In this document: positions 10,151 to 18,682 of the stretch, in pieces
How positions within the stretch are numbered: the first letter of the stretch is position 1
Layout: each line of letters opens with the position of its first letter
Assembly: GCF_001941865.1 (NCBI RefSeq)
Contig: NZ_CP016162.1
Location: 4,711,501-4,775,500 of the forward strand
DNA: 64,000 nucleotides
Direction of reading: 5' to 3'
From: Pseudomonas alcaliphila JAB1
Lineage (GTDB): Bacteria > Pseudomonadota > Gammaproteobacteria > Pseudomonadales > Pseudomonadaceae
Notes under the pieces: generated by a model
Told to the model about the DNA's origin: nothing
The model's input: the letters and a program-made list of their open reading frames with translations, nothing else
The model's database searches: none
Program-made: the position numbers and the translations under genes

Positions 10151-11044
10151 ATGCTCAGCCAACTGCGCGACCTCGATCTGCAACTGCTGCGGCTGTTCGT
10201 CACCGTGGTGGAGAGCGGCGGCTTCAGCGCCGCGCAGGGTGAACTGGGTATCGGCCAGTCGACCATCAGCACGCAGATGGCCAAGCTGGAAACGCGCCTG
10301 GGCTTTCGCCTGTGCGAACGCGGCAAGGCCGGCTTTCGCCTGACGCCCAAGGGCGAGCAGGTGCTGGCCGCCACGCGCAAGCTGTTCGCCGCCATCGAGA
10401 CCTTCAAGGGCGAGGCCCAGGGCATGGCCGACAAGCTGCTCGGCGAACTGCGCATCGGCCTGTCCGAAGCCTTGTCGGACGAGGTGCTGCAGCGCATCGG
10501 CGAGGCCATCGGGCGTTTTCGCCAGCGCAATCAGGCGGTACAGATCGAGCTGGTCAGCGCCATGCCCGCCGAGCTGGAGCGACGTCTGCTGCAGGACCAA
10601 CTACAACTGGCCATCGGCTATTTTTCCGGCAGCCAGACGGCGCTGGACTATCAGCCGCTGTTCGACGAGCGCCAGCGCCTGTACTGCGGCCGCCAGCATC
10701 CGCTGTTCGACCGGCAAACGCCGAGCGCCGCTGACCTGCAGGCCTGCGACCGCGTGGTGCATCCCTATCGTTTCATCGCTGCCGACGAACCCTGGCAAGG
10801 CGGCAGCAGCAGCGCGCGCTGCGAACAGGTCGAAGGCAGTCTGGCGTTCATCCTCTCCGGCGCGCACCTGGGCTACCTGCCCGAGCACATCGCCCAGCCC
10901 TGGGTAGAGCGTGGCGGCTTGCGCGCGCTGCCCGGCAAGTGGGATTTCACCGTGCAGTTTCGTCTGGCCAGCCATCGCGGCCATCCCGCCAGCGAGGCGC
11001 AGAAGGCCTTCGCCGACGATCTGCTGGACGCGTTCGGCGAGTGA
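10151..11044 (+). CDS. LysR-family transcriptional regulator
   Basis: The 297-residue protein has the N-terminal winged HTH (LRLFVTVVESGGFSAAQGELGIGQSTISTQMAKLETRLGF) and a type-2 periplasmic-binding-like effector domain from about residue 90. An in-frame ATG five codons upstream (10136) exists, but the ATG at 10151 has a purine-rich GGGG 5 nt upstream and gives the normal LysR N-terminus. It is divergent from the binding protein/agmatinase pair, the classical arrangement for a LysR activator of ureohydrolase genes. It could instead act on the downstream FMN reductase gene. Confidence 0.88.
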   Translation: MLSQLRDLDLQLLRLFVTVVESGGFSAAQGELGIGQSTISTQMAKLETRLGFRLCERGKAGFRLTPKGEQVLAATRKLFAAIETFKGEAQGMADKLLGELRIGLSEALSDEVLQRIGEAIGRFRQRNQAVQIELVSAMPAELERRLLQDQLQLAIGYFSGSQTALDYQPLFDERQRLYCGRQHPLFDRQTPSAADLQACDRVVHPYRFIAADEPWQGGSSSARCEQVEGSLAFILSGAHLGYLPEHIAQPWVERGGLRALPGKWDFTVQFRLASHRGHPASEAQKAFADDLLDAFGE

Positions 11045-11125
11045 TGAGGCGCGTGCCCTGCACCTGCTGAAACATCCGGGGTCTATAGTGGTTGTTCCTT
11101 CCTCACCACACCCTCTGGAGTACAC

Positions 11126-11680
11126 ATGAGCAAGACTTACAACGTCGCCGTACTGGTCGGCAGCCTGCGTAAAGCCTCCATCAACCGCAAACTGGCCCTG
11201 GCGCTGGCCGACCTGGCACCAGCCTCGCTGAATCTGGAAATCCTCGAGATCGGCGACCTGCCGCTGTACAACGAAGACGCCGACGGTGATACCGCTCCGG
11301 CCTCCTACGCGCCGTTTCGCAGCAAGCTCAAGGCGGCCGATGCGGTGCTGTTCATCACCCCCGAATACAACCGCTCGATCCCGGCGCCGATGAAGAACGC
11401 CATCGATGTCGGCTCACGCCCGTATGGCCAGAGCGCCTTCAGCGGTAAACCAGGCGCCGTGCTCAGTGCCTCGCCGGGCGCCGTTGGTGGCTTTGGTGCC
11501 AACCATCACCTGCGCCAGTGCCTGGTGTTCCTCGACGTGCATGTGCTGCAGCAGCCAGAGGCTTATCTCGGTGGCGCCGGCAACTTCTTCGACGAGAACG
11601 GCGTACTCAGCGACGGCATCAAGCCGTTCCTGCAGAAGTTCATCGACGCCTATGCCGCCTGGGTAGCCAAGCAGGCCTGA
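11126..11680 (+). CDS. NADPH-dependent FMN reductase / quinone-chromate reductase (ChrR/YieF type)
   Basis: The 184-residue flavodoxin-fold protein shows the FMN phosphate loop GSLRKASINRKLA, the TPEYNRSIPAPMKNAIDVGSR motif of the NADPH_dep_FMN_red family, and SASPGAVGGFGANHHLR. Such enzymes reduce quinones, chromate or azo dyes with FMN as cofactor and protect against redox stress. The start has GGAG 8 nt upstream. It lies 81 bp downstream of the LysR gene in the same direction and may have its own promoter. It is followed by a GC-rich hairpin at 11687-11707. Confidence 0.88.
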   Translation: MSKTYNVAVLVGSLRKASINRKLALALADLAPASLNLEILEIGDLPLYNEDADGDTAPASYAPFRSKLKAADAVLFITPEYNRSIPAPMKNAIDVGSRPYGQSAFSGKPGAVLSASPGAVGGFGANHHLRQCLVFLDVHVLQQPEAYLGGAGNFFDENGVLSDGIKPFLQKFIDAYAAWVAKQA

Positions 11681-11686
11681 TACCTT

Positions 11687-11707
11687 GCGCCGCCCACTGG
11701 GCGGCGC
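11687..11707 (+). terminator. Hairpin after FMN reductase gene
   Basis: GCGCCGCCC (11687-11695) pairs perfectly with GGGCGGCGC (11699-11707) over a 3-nt loop. It is 6 nt beyond the stop codon but lacks a T-run, so termination efficiency is uncertain. Confidence 0.5.
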
Positions 11708-11756
11708 TCCACTATGCCGATATGCCCTCATCTGCGGCCTGAATGACACTGGCGAC

Positions 11757-11772
11757 TAGACCGACCGGTCTA
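11757..11772. promoter_or_regulatory. Palindromic TetR-type operator
   Basis: TAGACCG-AC-CGGTCTA is a perfect 7+2+7 dyad lying 13 nt upstream of the TetR start codon. It directly precedes a -10-like CATAAT (11773-11778), so a bound repressor would occlude the promoter. It is the natural binding site of the gene product it precedes. Confidence 0.82.
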
Positions 11773-11785
11773 CATAATCCACGTA

Positions 11786-12367
11786 ATGACCAAGACCACT
11801 CCCGACAAACTGATCGACACCATGATCGATGCCCTGCAACGCAAGGGTCTGCATGGCGTTGGTTTGAACGAACTGCTGGCTGCCGCCGATGTGCCCAAGG
11901 GCAGCCTTTATCACCACTTCCCGAACGGCAAGACCGAACTGGCCGTGGCCGCCATCGAGCGTGTCGGCCAGCGCGCCGAGCAGGCGTTCGCCGCGCTCTT
12001 CCAGCGTCAGTCCGATCCACTCGATGCGCTGACTATCTGGCTACAGGGCGCGCTTGGCCAGTTGCAGGAAAGCGCCTTCGAGCGTGGCTGCCCGCTGGCC
12101 ACCGTGGCCCTGGAAAGCGCTCCGCAAGATCATGAAATTCGTGCAGCCCTGGCCAATGCCTTCGCCGCCATTCGCCAGGCACTGCAGCAGCAGTTGCAAC
12201 GTCACGGTTACGCACAGCCAGAAGGGCTCGCTGCCCTGTTCGTCGCGCTCTACGAAGGCGGTCTGCTGCAAGCGCGTGTCGCCGGCAGCAGCGAGCCGCT
12301 GAAACAGGCCGTCGCCACCCTGCTCCACCTGACCCGCCAGCACCGCATGGAGTCCCCGCCAGCATGA
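11786..12367 (+). CDS. TetR-family repressor
   Basis: The 193-residue protein carries an N-terminal TetR HTH (GLHGVGLNELLAAADVPKGSLYHHFPNGK) and an all-helical ligand domain of the YxaF/LmrA-like type (AFERGCPLATVALESAP). No Shine-Dalgarno is visible before the ATG, and a -10-like hexamer ends 7 nt upstream, so the message may be leaderless. It overlaps the next gene by 4 nt (ATGA), showing that the repressor and a hydrolase are cotranscribed and autoregulated through the operator at 11757. Confidence 0.9.
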   Translation: MTKTTPDKLIDTMIDALQRKGLHGVGLNELLAAADVPKGSLYHHFPNGKTELAVAAIERVGQRAEQAFAALFQRQSDPLDALTIWLQGALGQLQESAFERGCPLATVALESAPQDHEIRAALANAFAAIRQALQQQLQRHGYAQPEGLAALFVALYEGGLLQARVAGSSEPLKQAVATLLHLTRQHRMESPPA

Positions 12368-13242
12368 ACACAGCCATCCGCCGCGAAACCCTGCCCCTGC
12401 TCGCCCTCGACGATTATCAACTGACCGCCACGCACTATCACGCCGAGCAACCGCAGGCGCAGTTGCTGATCGCCGGCGCCACCGGGGTGCCGCAAGGTTT
12501 CTATCGCCGTTTTGCCGAACACGCCGCCAGCCGCGGTTTCAACACCATGACCCTGGACTACCGCGGCATCGGACAATCCAAGCCAGACAGCCTGCGTGGA
12601 TTCGAGATGGAGTATCTGGACTGGGCCCATCTCGACCTGGCCGCCGCGGTGGATCAACACCGGCACGCCGAGCGCCCACTGTTCATGATCGGCCATTCGT
12701 TCGGCGGTCACGCCTTTGGCCTGCTGCCCAACCATGATCAGGTCGCCGGCTTCTACACCTTCGGTACCGGTGCCGGTTGGCACGGCTGGATGCCCAGGGC
12801 CGAGCAGGTGCGCGTACTAGCCATGTGGCGCCTGATCGGCCCGCTGATGACGCGCTACAAGGGCTACCTGGCCTGGAGCAAACTGGGCATGGGCGAGGAT
12901 CTGCCGCTGGGTGTGTACCGTCAGTGGAAACGCTGGTGCCGCTTCCCGCGTTACTTCTTCGACGATCCGCAGATGCCGGGGCTGGCCGAGCGCTTCGCCC
13001 AGGTGAAGACACCGATGGTGGCGCTCAACAGTCTGGACGATCTTTGGGCACCGCCGGCCTCGCGCGATGCCTTCATGGCCGCCTATGTGAATGCGCCCTA
13101 TCAGGCGCGCACGCTCGACTCGCAGGCAGAGGGCCTGGGCGCTATCGGTCATATGGGGTATTTCCGCCCTGCGGCGCAGCGTCTGTGGGACGAGACGCTG
13201 GATTGGTTCGAGCAATTGCGCGTCGAACAACGAGCAGCTTGA
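12364..13242 (+). CDS. Alpha/beta hydrolase, TetR-linked
   Basis: The 292-residue protein has the alpha/beta-hydrolase fold with an N-terminal oxyanion segment (IAGATGVPQGFYRRFAE), the nucleophile elbow GHSFGG, a lid rich in Trp and Arg in the middle, and the acid/base residues in NSLDDLWAPP and GAIGHMGYFRP near the C-terminus. It starts inside the TetR stop codon (ATGA overlap), so it is the regulated target. Its substrate is unknown; the pairing suggests turnover of the lipophilic or ester compound sensed by the repressor. Confidence 0.85.
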   Translation: MNTAIRRETLPLLALDDYQLTATHYHAEQPQAQLLIAGATGVPQGFYRRFAEHAASRGFNTMTLDYRGIGQSKPDSLRGFEMEYLDWAHLDLAAAVDQHRHAERPLFMIGHSFGGHAFGLLPNHDQVAGFYTFGTGAGWHGWMPRAEQVRVLAMWRLIGPLMTRYKGYLAWSKLGMGEDLPLGVYRQWKRWCRFPRYFFDDPQMPGLAERFAQVKTPMVALNSLDDLWAPPASRDAFMAAYVNAPYQARTLDSQAEGLGAIGHMGYFRPAAQRLWDETLDWFEQLRVEQRAA

Positions 13243-13279
13243 GCAGGCCGCTGAAATCTCTAGGCCAGAAAAAAGAAAA

Positions 13280-13295
13280 CCCCGCGATTGCGGGG
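13280..13295. terminator. CCCCGC/GCGGGG hairpin after hydrolase gene
   Basis: A 6-bp GC stem with a GATT loop lies 38 nt past the hydrolase stop. The A-rich tract (AAAAAAGAAAA) precedes it on the plus strand, so the T-run is on the minus strand; it would terminate minus-strand read-through better than plus-strand transcription. Confidence 0.55.
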
Positions 13296-13625
13296 CCTTG
13301 CAGACTGTTGTCCTGACATCCTTGATCTGCTCACCATCCTGGCGGCTGTCCAGCGTGTCCCTGTTCGTCTAGGCGCTTCCTGCGCTGAATCCATGTGCAG
13401 CAGAGTACGCCCGTACCTGATCGACCGACAGTGGCGAAAATCGTGACATCGTGTAAGCCATGGCTTACACGAGTTCTCCCTCTGTCAGCCGTCTGACTTT
13501 GCCCGGGCCACTCCAGGTTGGGAGAAAGCATTTGGCCATGTTTTTTGTGACGTACGTCTTGCTAGACTGCATCTTGTCCTACAAAAACAACAGACTCCGA
13601 CAACGGCAGTCACTGGGGCTAGAGT
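13296..13625. other. 330-bp gap with a long perfect palindrome
   Basis: No convincing gene. The clearest signal is a perfect 24-nt palindrome at 13449-13472 (half-site TCGTGTAAGCCA, then its complement) about 150 bp upstream of the endonuclease gene. The rest shows no other strong symmetry. Confidence 0.6.
13449..13472. promoter_or_regulatory. Perfect 24-nt palindrome (possible operator)
   Basis: The half-site TCGTGTAAGCCA is followed directly by its exact reverse complement with no spacer. It is not a REP sequence and occurs only here in the window. It could be an operator for a dimeric regulator of the downstream endonuclease gene; the regulator is unknown. Confidence 0.5.
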
Positions 13626-14285
13626 ATGCGCGCAGTCACCTTGCTTCTTGGTTGCCTGGCAACCTGCATCAGCAGCTTCTCCCTGGCCAATGGCCAGACC
13701 CAACTGGGCGACGTCAAACAGGCCATCGATCAGGCGTTCTGGCAGGCTCTTTACGGTAATGGCGGCACGACGCTCTATTGCGGCCAGACCTTCGCCCGTG
13801 AAAGCGGCACCCTCACTGCCAGCCCGATCTACAGCAGCAAGCAGCTCAAGAGCGCGATGCGCTGCGTCACCGACCGCCAATGCACCATCATGAACCCGCG
13901 CTATCCGTACATCGTCGCCGACCTGCACAACTACTACCCGGCGCTGACCCGCGTGGAGCTAGCGCGACGCAATGCCCAGTTCGCCGAACTGGCCGATGAT
14001 GTACCGAGCAAGTTCGCCGATATCGGCTGCGACCTGAAAACCAGCTTCCAGCTGGTAGAGCCGCGTGGCGAAGCCAAGGGCAATATCGCCCGGGCAATCT
14101 TCTACATGCACATCGAATACGGTTTGCCCATCGTCGGCCTGGTGCCAATGTACAAGGCCTGGCACCGCATGGACCCGCCGGATGCCGAAGAAAAGACACG
14201 CAACGACAAGATCGAGGTGCTACAGGGCACGCGCAATCGCTTTATCGACAATCCTGCGCTAGTGGATCAGCTGATCAGCGACTGA
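13626..14285 (+). CDS. endA: Periplasmic endonuclease I
   Basis: The 219-residue protein has a signal peptide (MRAVTLLLGCLATCISSFSLA) and the Endonuclease_1 domain. Visible motifs are YCGQTF, the catalytic region ADLHNYYPAL with its conserved His, EPRGEAKGNIARAIFYMHIEYGLP, and paired cysteines. The family cuts double-stranded DNA non-specifically in the periplasm. The HNH/His-Me-type active site is intact. It stands alone between a palindrome-bearing upstream region and a REP-containing downstream gap; it is convergent with hutC. Confidence 0.88.
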   Translation: MRAVTLLLGCLATCISSFSLANGQTQLGDVKQAIDQAFWQALYGNGGTTLYCGQTFARESGTLTASPIYSSKQLKSAMRCVTDRQCTIMNPRYPYIVADLHNYYPALTRVELARRNAQFAELADDVPSKFADIGCDLKTSFQLVEPRGEAKGNIARAIFYMHIEYGLPIVGLVPMYKAWHRMDPPDAEEKTRNDKIEVLQGTRNRFIDNPALVDQLISD

Positions 14286-14300
14286 CCCCGAACGCAGTGG

Positions 14301-14358
14301 CAGGGGCTTTAGCCGCGACGGGAGACGGCCCTGGATCGCCGGCAAGCCGGCTCCTACG
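14301..14358. repeat. REP elements between endA and hutC
   Basis: A GGGGCTTTAGCCGCGAC half and an inverted GGATCGCCGGCAAGCCGGCTC half lie in the gap between the convergent genes, where they probably act as transcription end or mRNA-stabilising structures. Confidence 0.7.
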
Positions 14359-14372
14359 GATGTGCGGAAAGC

Positions 14373-15086
14373 CTAGCCTCTGCGTTTGTGCAGCGAGCGC
14401 AGTTTGTAGCGGTCACCGGGATGGATCAGCCGGGCATAGCTGATCAGGTGATCGTCCGACCAGGTGCGACGGATCACGCTCAGGCAGGGCATGGCCGGGT
14501 CGATCTGCAGCAGCTCGGCCGTGCGCGCATCCACCAATACCGCTTCGACCACATGCTCGACATCCGAGATCGGGCAACTGGCGACCAGCACCTCGTTGGG
14601 GGTGACCTGGGTGAAGTCGCTCTGCAGGTAATGCGGCACCCAGCGCGGGTTGACGAAGCGATCCTCGAGCTGGATCGGCAGACCGTCCTGCAGGTGCACG
14701 AGGATGCTGTGAAACACCTCGGCGCCCAGGCGCAGCCCCAGACGCAGGGCCACTTCGTCATCGGCGGCGATGGCCTCGCAGCGCACCACTGCGTTGCTGT
14801 AGGCATGGCCGCGGCCGCGCACTTCGCTGGCGATGTTCATCACCTCGTGCAGAGGCGACTCGGCCTTGCGGTCAGTGACGAAGGTGCCGAGCCCGGCCTG
14901 ACGCACCAGATAACCCTTCTGCACCAGATTCTGGATCGCCTTGTTGGCGGTCATGCGGCTGACGCCGAAGTCGCGCGCCAATTGCTCCTCGGGCGGGATC
15001 TGGTGGTTGACCGGGTAGGCGCCGCCGTGAATGCGCTCGAGGAGAAAATCCTCGATGGCCTTGTAGCGCGGGGTGGGACTGGTCAC
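14373..15086 (-). CDS. hutC: Histidine utilisation repressor (GntR/HutC family)
   Basis: The product has an N-terminal GntR winged HTH (EEQLARDFGVSRMTANKAIQNLVQKGYL) and a C-terminal UTRA ligand domain (LQDGLPIQLEDRFVNP, SYARLIHPGDRYKL) that binds urocanate in this family. The start is the GTG at 15086, because AAGGAGC lies 6 nt upstream on the minus strand; the upstream ATG at 15125 has no such site. The resulting protein is 237 residues, normal for HutC. It lies downstream of hutH on the same strand and represses the hut genes through TGTA-type dyads. Confidence 0.93.
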   Translation of the reverse strand: MTSPTPRYKAIEDFLLERIHGGAYPVNHQIPPEEQLARDFGVSRMTANKAIQNLVQKGYLVRQAGLGTFVTDRKAESPLHEVMNIASEVRGRGHAYSNAVVRCEAIAADDEVALRLGLRLGAEVFHSILVHLQDGLPIQLEDRFVNPRWVPHYLQSDFTQVTPNEVLVASCPISDVEHVVEAVLVDARTAELLQIDPAMPCLSVIRRTWSDDHLISYARLIHPGDRYKLRSLHKRRG

Positions 15087-15120
15087 GGCTGCTCCTTGGA
15101 TATGCCCGGTGCGCGGATGA

Positions 15121-15139
15121 TACATTAGCCATACAAGTG
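15121..15139 (-). promoter_or_regulatory. Possible weak HutC site upstream of hutC
   Basis: On the minus strand, CTTGTATG followed at a short distance by ATGTATC resembles two HutC half-sites but is not a clean dyad. It sits about 40 bp upstream of the hutC start, where autoregulation would act. Confidence 0.3.
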
Positions 15140-15144
15140 ATCTC

Positions 15145-15234
15145 GTAGGAGCCCCGCCTCGGGGCGAAAGCGGTCGCGGCCACTGCGCAAGACCTGCGGC
15201 GTAACCAGCATTCGCCGCGGGGCGCGGCTCCTAC
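15145..15234. repeat. REP/BIME pair between hutH and hutC
   Basis: GTAGGAGCCCCGCCTCGGGG and its inverted partner (CGCGGGGCGCGGCTCCTAC) bound a 90-bp symmetric element. It separates hutC from the upstream hutH in the operon. Confidence 0.75.
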
Positions 15235-15301
15235 ACAAAGACCGTAGCCCAATGATCCGGGGCCTGATATCAAGGCCTCGGATCGCATCCGCGCAACGCG
15301 A

Positions 15302-16837
15302 TCACCTCACCGAAGGCAGCATCCCGGCCGGCAGCAGCGGCGTTAGCACGCGCTCGGCGAGCAGAGCATCGGCAGCGGCGATGTCCGGGGCGAAGAAGCG
15401 GTCCTCGACGTAGTACGGCACCTTGGCGCGCAGCGCCTGACGCGCCTGTTCCAACGCAGGGGTGCTCTTCAGCCCTTCACGGAAGTCCAGGCCCTGGCAG
15501 GCGCCGAGCCATTCCACGGCCAGCACGCCACGGGTGTTGGCGGCCATGTCCCACAGGCGTTTGCCGGCAGCCGGGGCCATGGAAACGTGGTCTTCCTGGT
15601 TGGCCGACGTCGGCAGGCTGTCGACGCTGTGCGGGTGGGACAGTGCCTTGTTCTCGCTGGCCAGGGCCGCGGCAGTGACCTGGGCGATCATGAAGCCGGA
15701 GTTGACCCCGCCATTGGCCACCAGGAACGGCGGTAGCTGCGACATGTGCTTGTCCATCATCAGCGAGACGCGGCGCTCGGACAGCGAGCCGATCTCGGCG
15801 ATGGCCAGGGCGATATTGTCGGCGGCCATGGCCACCGGCTCGGCGTGGAAGTTGCCGCCGGAAATCACCTCGCCTTCGGCGGCGAACACCAGCGGGTTGT
15901 CCGACACGGCGTTGGCCTCGACGCCGAGCACCTCGGCGGCCTGGCGCAGCTGGGTCAGGCAGGCGCCCATGACCTGCGGCTGGCAGCGCAGCGAGTACGG
16001 GTCCTGCACCTTGTCGCAGGCGGCGTGGGAGCGGCCGATCTCGCTGCTGTCGCCGAGCAGATGACGGAAGGCTGCCGCCGCGTCGATCTGCCCGCGCTGG
16101 CCACGGGCGGCATGGATGCGCGCATCGAAGGGCGAGCGCGAACCCAGCAGCGCTTCGACGCTGAGCGCGCCGCAAACGCTGGCGGCAGCGTACAGGTCCT
16201 CGGCCTCGAACAGCCCGCGCAGGGCGTAGGCGGTGGACACCTGGGTGCCGTTGAGCAGGGCCAGGCCCTCCTTGGCAGCCAGGGTCATCGGCTCCAGGCC
16301 GGCGATGGCCAGCGCCTCGGTGGCCGGCAGCCATTCACCCTTGTATCGCGCCTGGCTTTCGCCGAGCAGCACCAGCGACATATGCGCCAGCGGCGCCAGG
16401 TCACCGGAGGCGCCGACCGAGCCTTTCAGCGGGATATGCGGGTAGACCTCGGCGTTGACCAGGGCGATCAGCGACTCGATGACCTTGCGGCGAATGCCGG
16501 AGAAACCGCGCGCCAGGCTGTTGATCTTCAGCAGCATGATCAGGCGCACCATGGCGTCATCCAGCGGCTGACCGATGCCGGCGGCGTGGGACAGCACCAG
16601 CGAGCGCTGCAGCTTTTCCAGGTCGTCGTTGGCGATGCGGGTCGAGGCCAGCAGGCCGAAACCGGTGTTGATGCCGTAGGCGGTGCGGCCCTCGGCGATG
16701 ATCTGGTTGACGCAGGCGACGCTGGCGTCGATGGCCTTATGGGCGCTGGCGTCCAGAGTCAGTTGCACAGGCGCCTGGTAGGCGGCGCGCAGGTCGGCCA
16801 GGGTCAGTTGGCCGGGTTTCAGGTTCAGGGTGGTCAT
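15302..16837 (-). CDS. hutH: Histidine ammonia-lyase
   Basis: The 511-residue enzyme converts L-histidine to urocanate and ammonia, the first step of the Hut pathway. The MIO prosthetic-group tripeptide Ala143-Ser144-Gly145 is present in [15 protein letters not shown], and the family motifs [10 protein letters not shown] and [22 protein letters not shown] are intact. The start at 16837 (MTTLNLKPG) has GGAAG upstream; an extension to 16852 is possible but lacks such a site. A palindromic element begins only 15 nt upstream of the start, between this gene and hutU. Confidence 0.96.
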   Translation of the reverse strand: MTTLNLKPGQLTLADLRAAYQAPVQLTLDASAHKAIDASVACVNQIIAEGRTAYGINTGFGLLASTRIANDDLEKLQRSLVLSHAAGIGQPLDDAMVRLIMLLKINSLARGFSGIRRKVIESLIALVNAEVYPHIPLKGSVGASGDLAPLAHMSLVLLGESQARYKGEWLPATEALAIAGLEPMTLAAKEGLALLNGTQVSTAYALRGLFEAEDLYAAASVCGALSVEALLGSRSPFDARIHAARGQRGQIDAAAAFRHLLGDSSEIGRSHAACDKVQDPYSLRCQPQVMGACLTQLRQAAEVLGVEANAVSDNPLVFAAEGEVISGGNFHAEPVAMAADNIALAIAEIGSLSERRVSLMMDKHMSQLPPFLVANGGVNSGFMIAQVTAAALASENKALSHPHSVDSLPTSANQEDHVSMAPAAGKRLWDMAANTRGVLAVEWLGACQGLDFREGLKSTPALEQARQALRAKVPYYVEDRFFAPDIAAADALLAERVLTPLLPAGMLPSVR

Positions 16838-16852
16838 GAGGTGTTCTTCCAA

Positions 16853-16995
16853 AGAGCGTGTTCAAAGTCTCGCGAGCTAGAGCCAAACGGTGGCGCAAAT
16901 GGCTGAGGACGCGGAGTTTACGAGCTGTAAATGAGCAGTCCGAAGTCGTTTGCAACGCCGTTTGGCCGACGCGCAGCAGACTTTGGATATGCTCT
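16853..16995 (+). mobile_element. Palindromic element B inside the hut operon, 143 bp
   Basis: Imperfect terminal inverted repeats (AGAGCGTGTTCAAAGTCT at the left, the complement of AGAGCATATCCAAAGTCT at the right; 3 mismatches in 18). The core GCGGAGTTTACGAGCTGTAA lies at 16911-16930. The right end coincides with the first base of the hutU stop codon and the left end lies 15 nt from the hutH start, so the element occupies nearly the whole hutU-hutH gap. Termini match element C at 29146. Confidence 0.85.
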
Positions 16996-18668
16996 CAGCC
17001 GATCATCGGCAAATTCAGACCTTGCTCCTTGGCGCAATCGATGGCGATCTGGTAACCGGCATCGGCGTGACGCATCACCCCGGTGCCCGGGTCGTTGGTC
17101 AGCACGCGGGCGATACGCGCGGCGGCTTCGTCGGTGCCATCGCAGACGATGACCATACCCGAATGCTGGGAGAACCCCATGCCCACGCCACCGCCGTGGT
17201 GCAGCGACACCCAGGTGGCGCCGCTGGCGGTGTTGAGCAGAGCATTGAGCAGCGGCCAGTCGGACACGGCGTCGGAGCCGTCCTGCATCGCCTCGGTCTC
17301 GCGGTTGGGGCTGGACACCGAGCCGCTGTCCAGGTGGTCGCGGCCGATGACGATGGGCGCGCTCAGCTCACCCGAACGCACCATCTCGTTGAACGCCAGG
17401 CCGAGCTTGGCGCGCTGGCCCAGGCCGACCCAGCAGATACGCGCCGGCAGACCCTGGAAGGCGATGCGCTCGCGGGCCATGTCCAGCCAGCGGTGCAGGT
17501 GGGCGTCGTCCGGGATCAGTTCCTTGACCTTGGCGTCGGTCTTGTAGATGTCCTCGGGGTTGCCGGACAGCGCCGCCCAGCGGAACGGGCCGATGCCGCG
17601 GCAGAACAATGGGCGGATGTAGGCCGGGACGAAACCGGGGAAGTCGAAGGCATTGCTCACGCCCTCATCAAAGGCCATCTGGCGGATGTTGTTGCCGTAG
17701 TCGAAGGTCGGCACGCCCATCTTCTGGAAGTCGAGCATGGCCTGCACATGCAAGGCCATGGACTGCTTGGCGGCCTTGACCACGCCAGCCGGATCGGTGG
17801 CTGCACGATCCTTGTACTCGGCCCAGCTCCAGCCGATCGGCAGGTAGCCGTTGAGCGGGTCGTGGGCGCTGGTCTGGTCGGTGACCATGTCCGGGCGCAC
17901 GCCACGGCGTACCAGTTCCGGCAGGATCTCGGCAGCGTTGCCCAGCAGGGCGACGGAGATGGCCTTGCCTTCAGCGGTGTACTTGGCGATGCGCGCCAGG
18001 GCGTCGTCCAGATCAGTGGCCTGCTCGTCGACGTAGCGGCTGCGCAGGCGAAAATCGATGCTGGTCTGCTGGCATTCGATGTTCAGCGAGCAGGCGCCGG
18101 CCAGGGTGGCGGCCAGCGGCTGAGCGCCACCCATGCCACCCAGGCCTGCGGTCAGCACCCAGCGACCTTTGAGGTTGCCGGCGTAGTGCTGGCGACCCGC
18201 CTCGACGAAGGTTTCATAGGTGCCCTGCACGATGCCTTGGCTGCCGATGTAGATCCAGCTGCCGGCGGTCATCTGGCCGTACATGGCCAGGCCCTTGGCA
18301 TCCAGCTCGTTGAAGTGCTCCCAGCTCGCCCAGTGCGGCACCAGGTTGGAGTTGGCGATCAGCACGCGCGGTGCGTTGCTGTGGGTCTTGAACACGCCGA
18401 CCGGCTTGCCGGATTGCACCAGCAGGGTCTCGTCGTCATTCAGGTTGGTCAGGCTCTCGACGATCTTGTCGTAGCACTCCCAGTTGCGCGCGGCGCGGCC
18501 GATACCGCCATACACCACCAGCTCCTTGGGATTCTCGGCCACGTCCGGGTCGAGGTTGTTCATCAGCATGCGCAGCGGCGCTTCGGTCAGCCAGCTCTTG
18601 GCGGTGAGCGTGGTGCCACGCGGGGCGCGGATTTCGATATCGCGGTATTTATTGGTCTTGGTGGTCAC
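16995..18668 (-). CDS. hutU: Urocanate hydratase
   Basis: The 557-residue protein converts urocanate to 4-imidazolone-5-propanoate with tightly bound NAD+. Family signatures are [37 protein letters not shown] and [20 protein letters not shown], and the length is normal for HutU. The start is GTG at 18668 with CAGGAG 6 nt upstream; longer frames upstream belong to hutG. It is preceded by hutG after a 14-nt gap and followed, beyond element B, by hutH. Confidence 0.96.
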   Translation of the reverse strand: MTTKTNKYRDIEIRAPRGTTLTAKSWLTEAPLRMLMNNLDPDVAENPKELVVYGGIGRAARNWECYDKIVESLTNLNDDETLLVQSGKPVGVFKTHSNAPRVLIANSNLVPHWASWEHFNELDAKGLAMYGQMTAGSWIYIGSQGIVQGTYETFVEAGRQHYAGNLKGRWVLTAGLGGMGGAQPLAATLAGACSLNIECQQTSIDFRLRSRYVDEQATDLDDALARIAKYTAEGKAISVALLGNAAEILPELVRRGVRPDMVTDQTSAHDPLNGYLPIGWSWAEYKDRAATDPAGVVKAAKQSMALHVQAMLDFQKMGVPTFDYGNNIRQMAFDEGVSNAFDFPGFVPAYIRPLFCRGIGPFRWAALSGNPEDIYKTDAKVKELIPDDAHLHRWLDMARERIAFQGLPARICWVGLGQRAKLGLAFNEMVRSGELSAPIVIGRDHLDSGSVSSPNRETEAMQDGSDAVSDWPLLNALLNTASGATWVSLHHGGGVGMGFSQHSGMVIVCDGTDEAAARIARVLTNDPGTGVMRHADAGYQIAIDCAKEQGLNLPMIG

Positions 18669-18682
18669 GTCGGACTCCTGGC

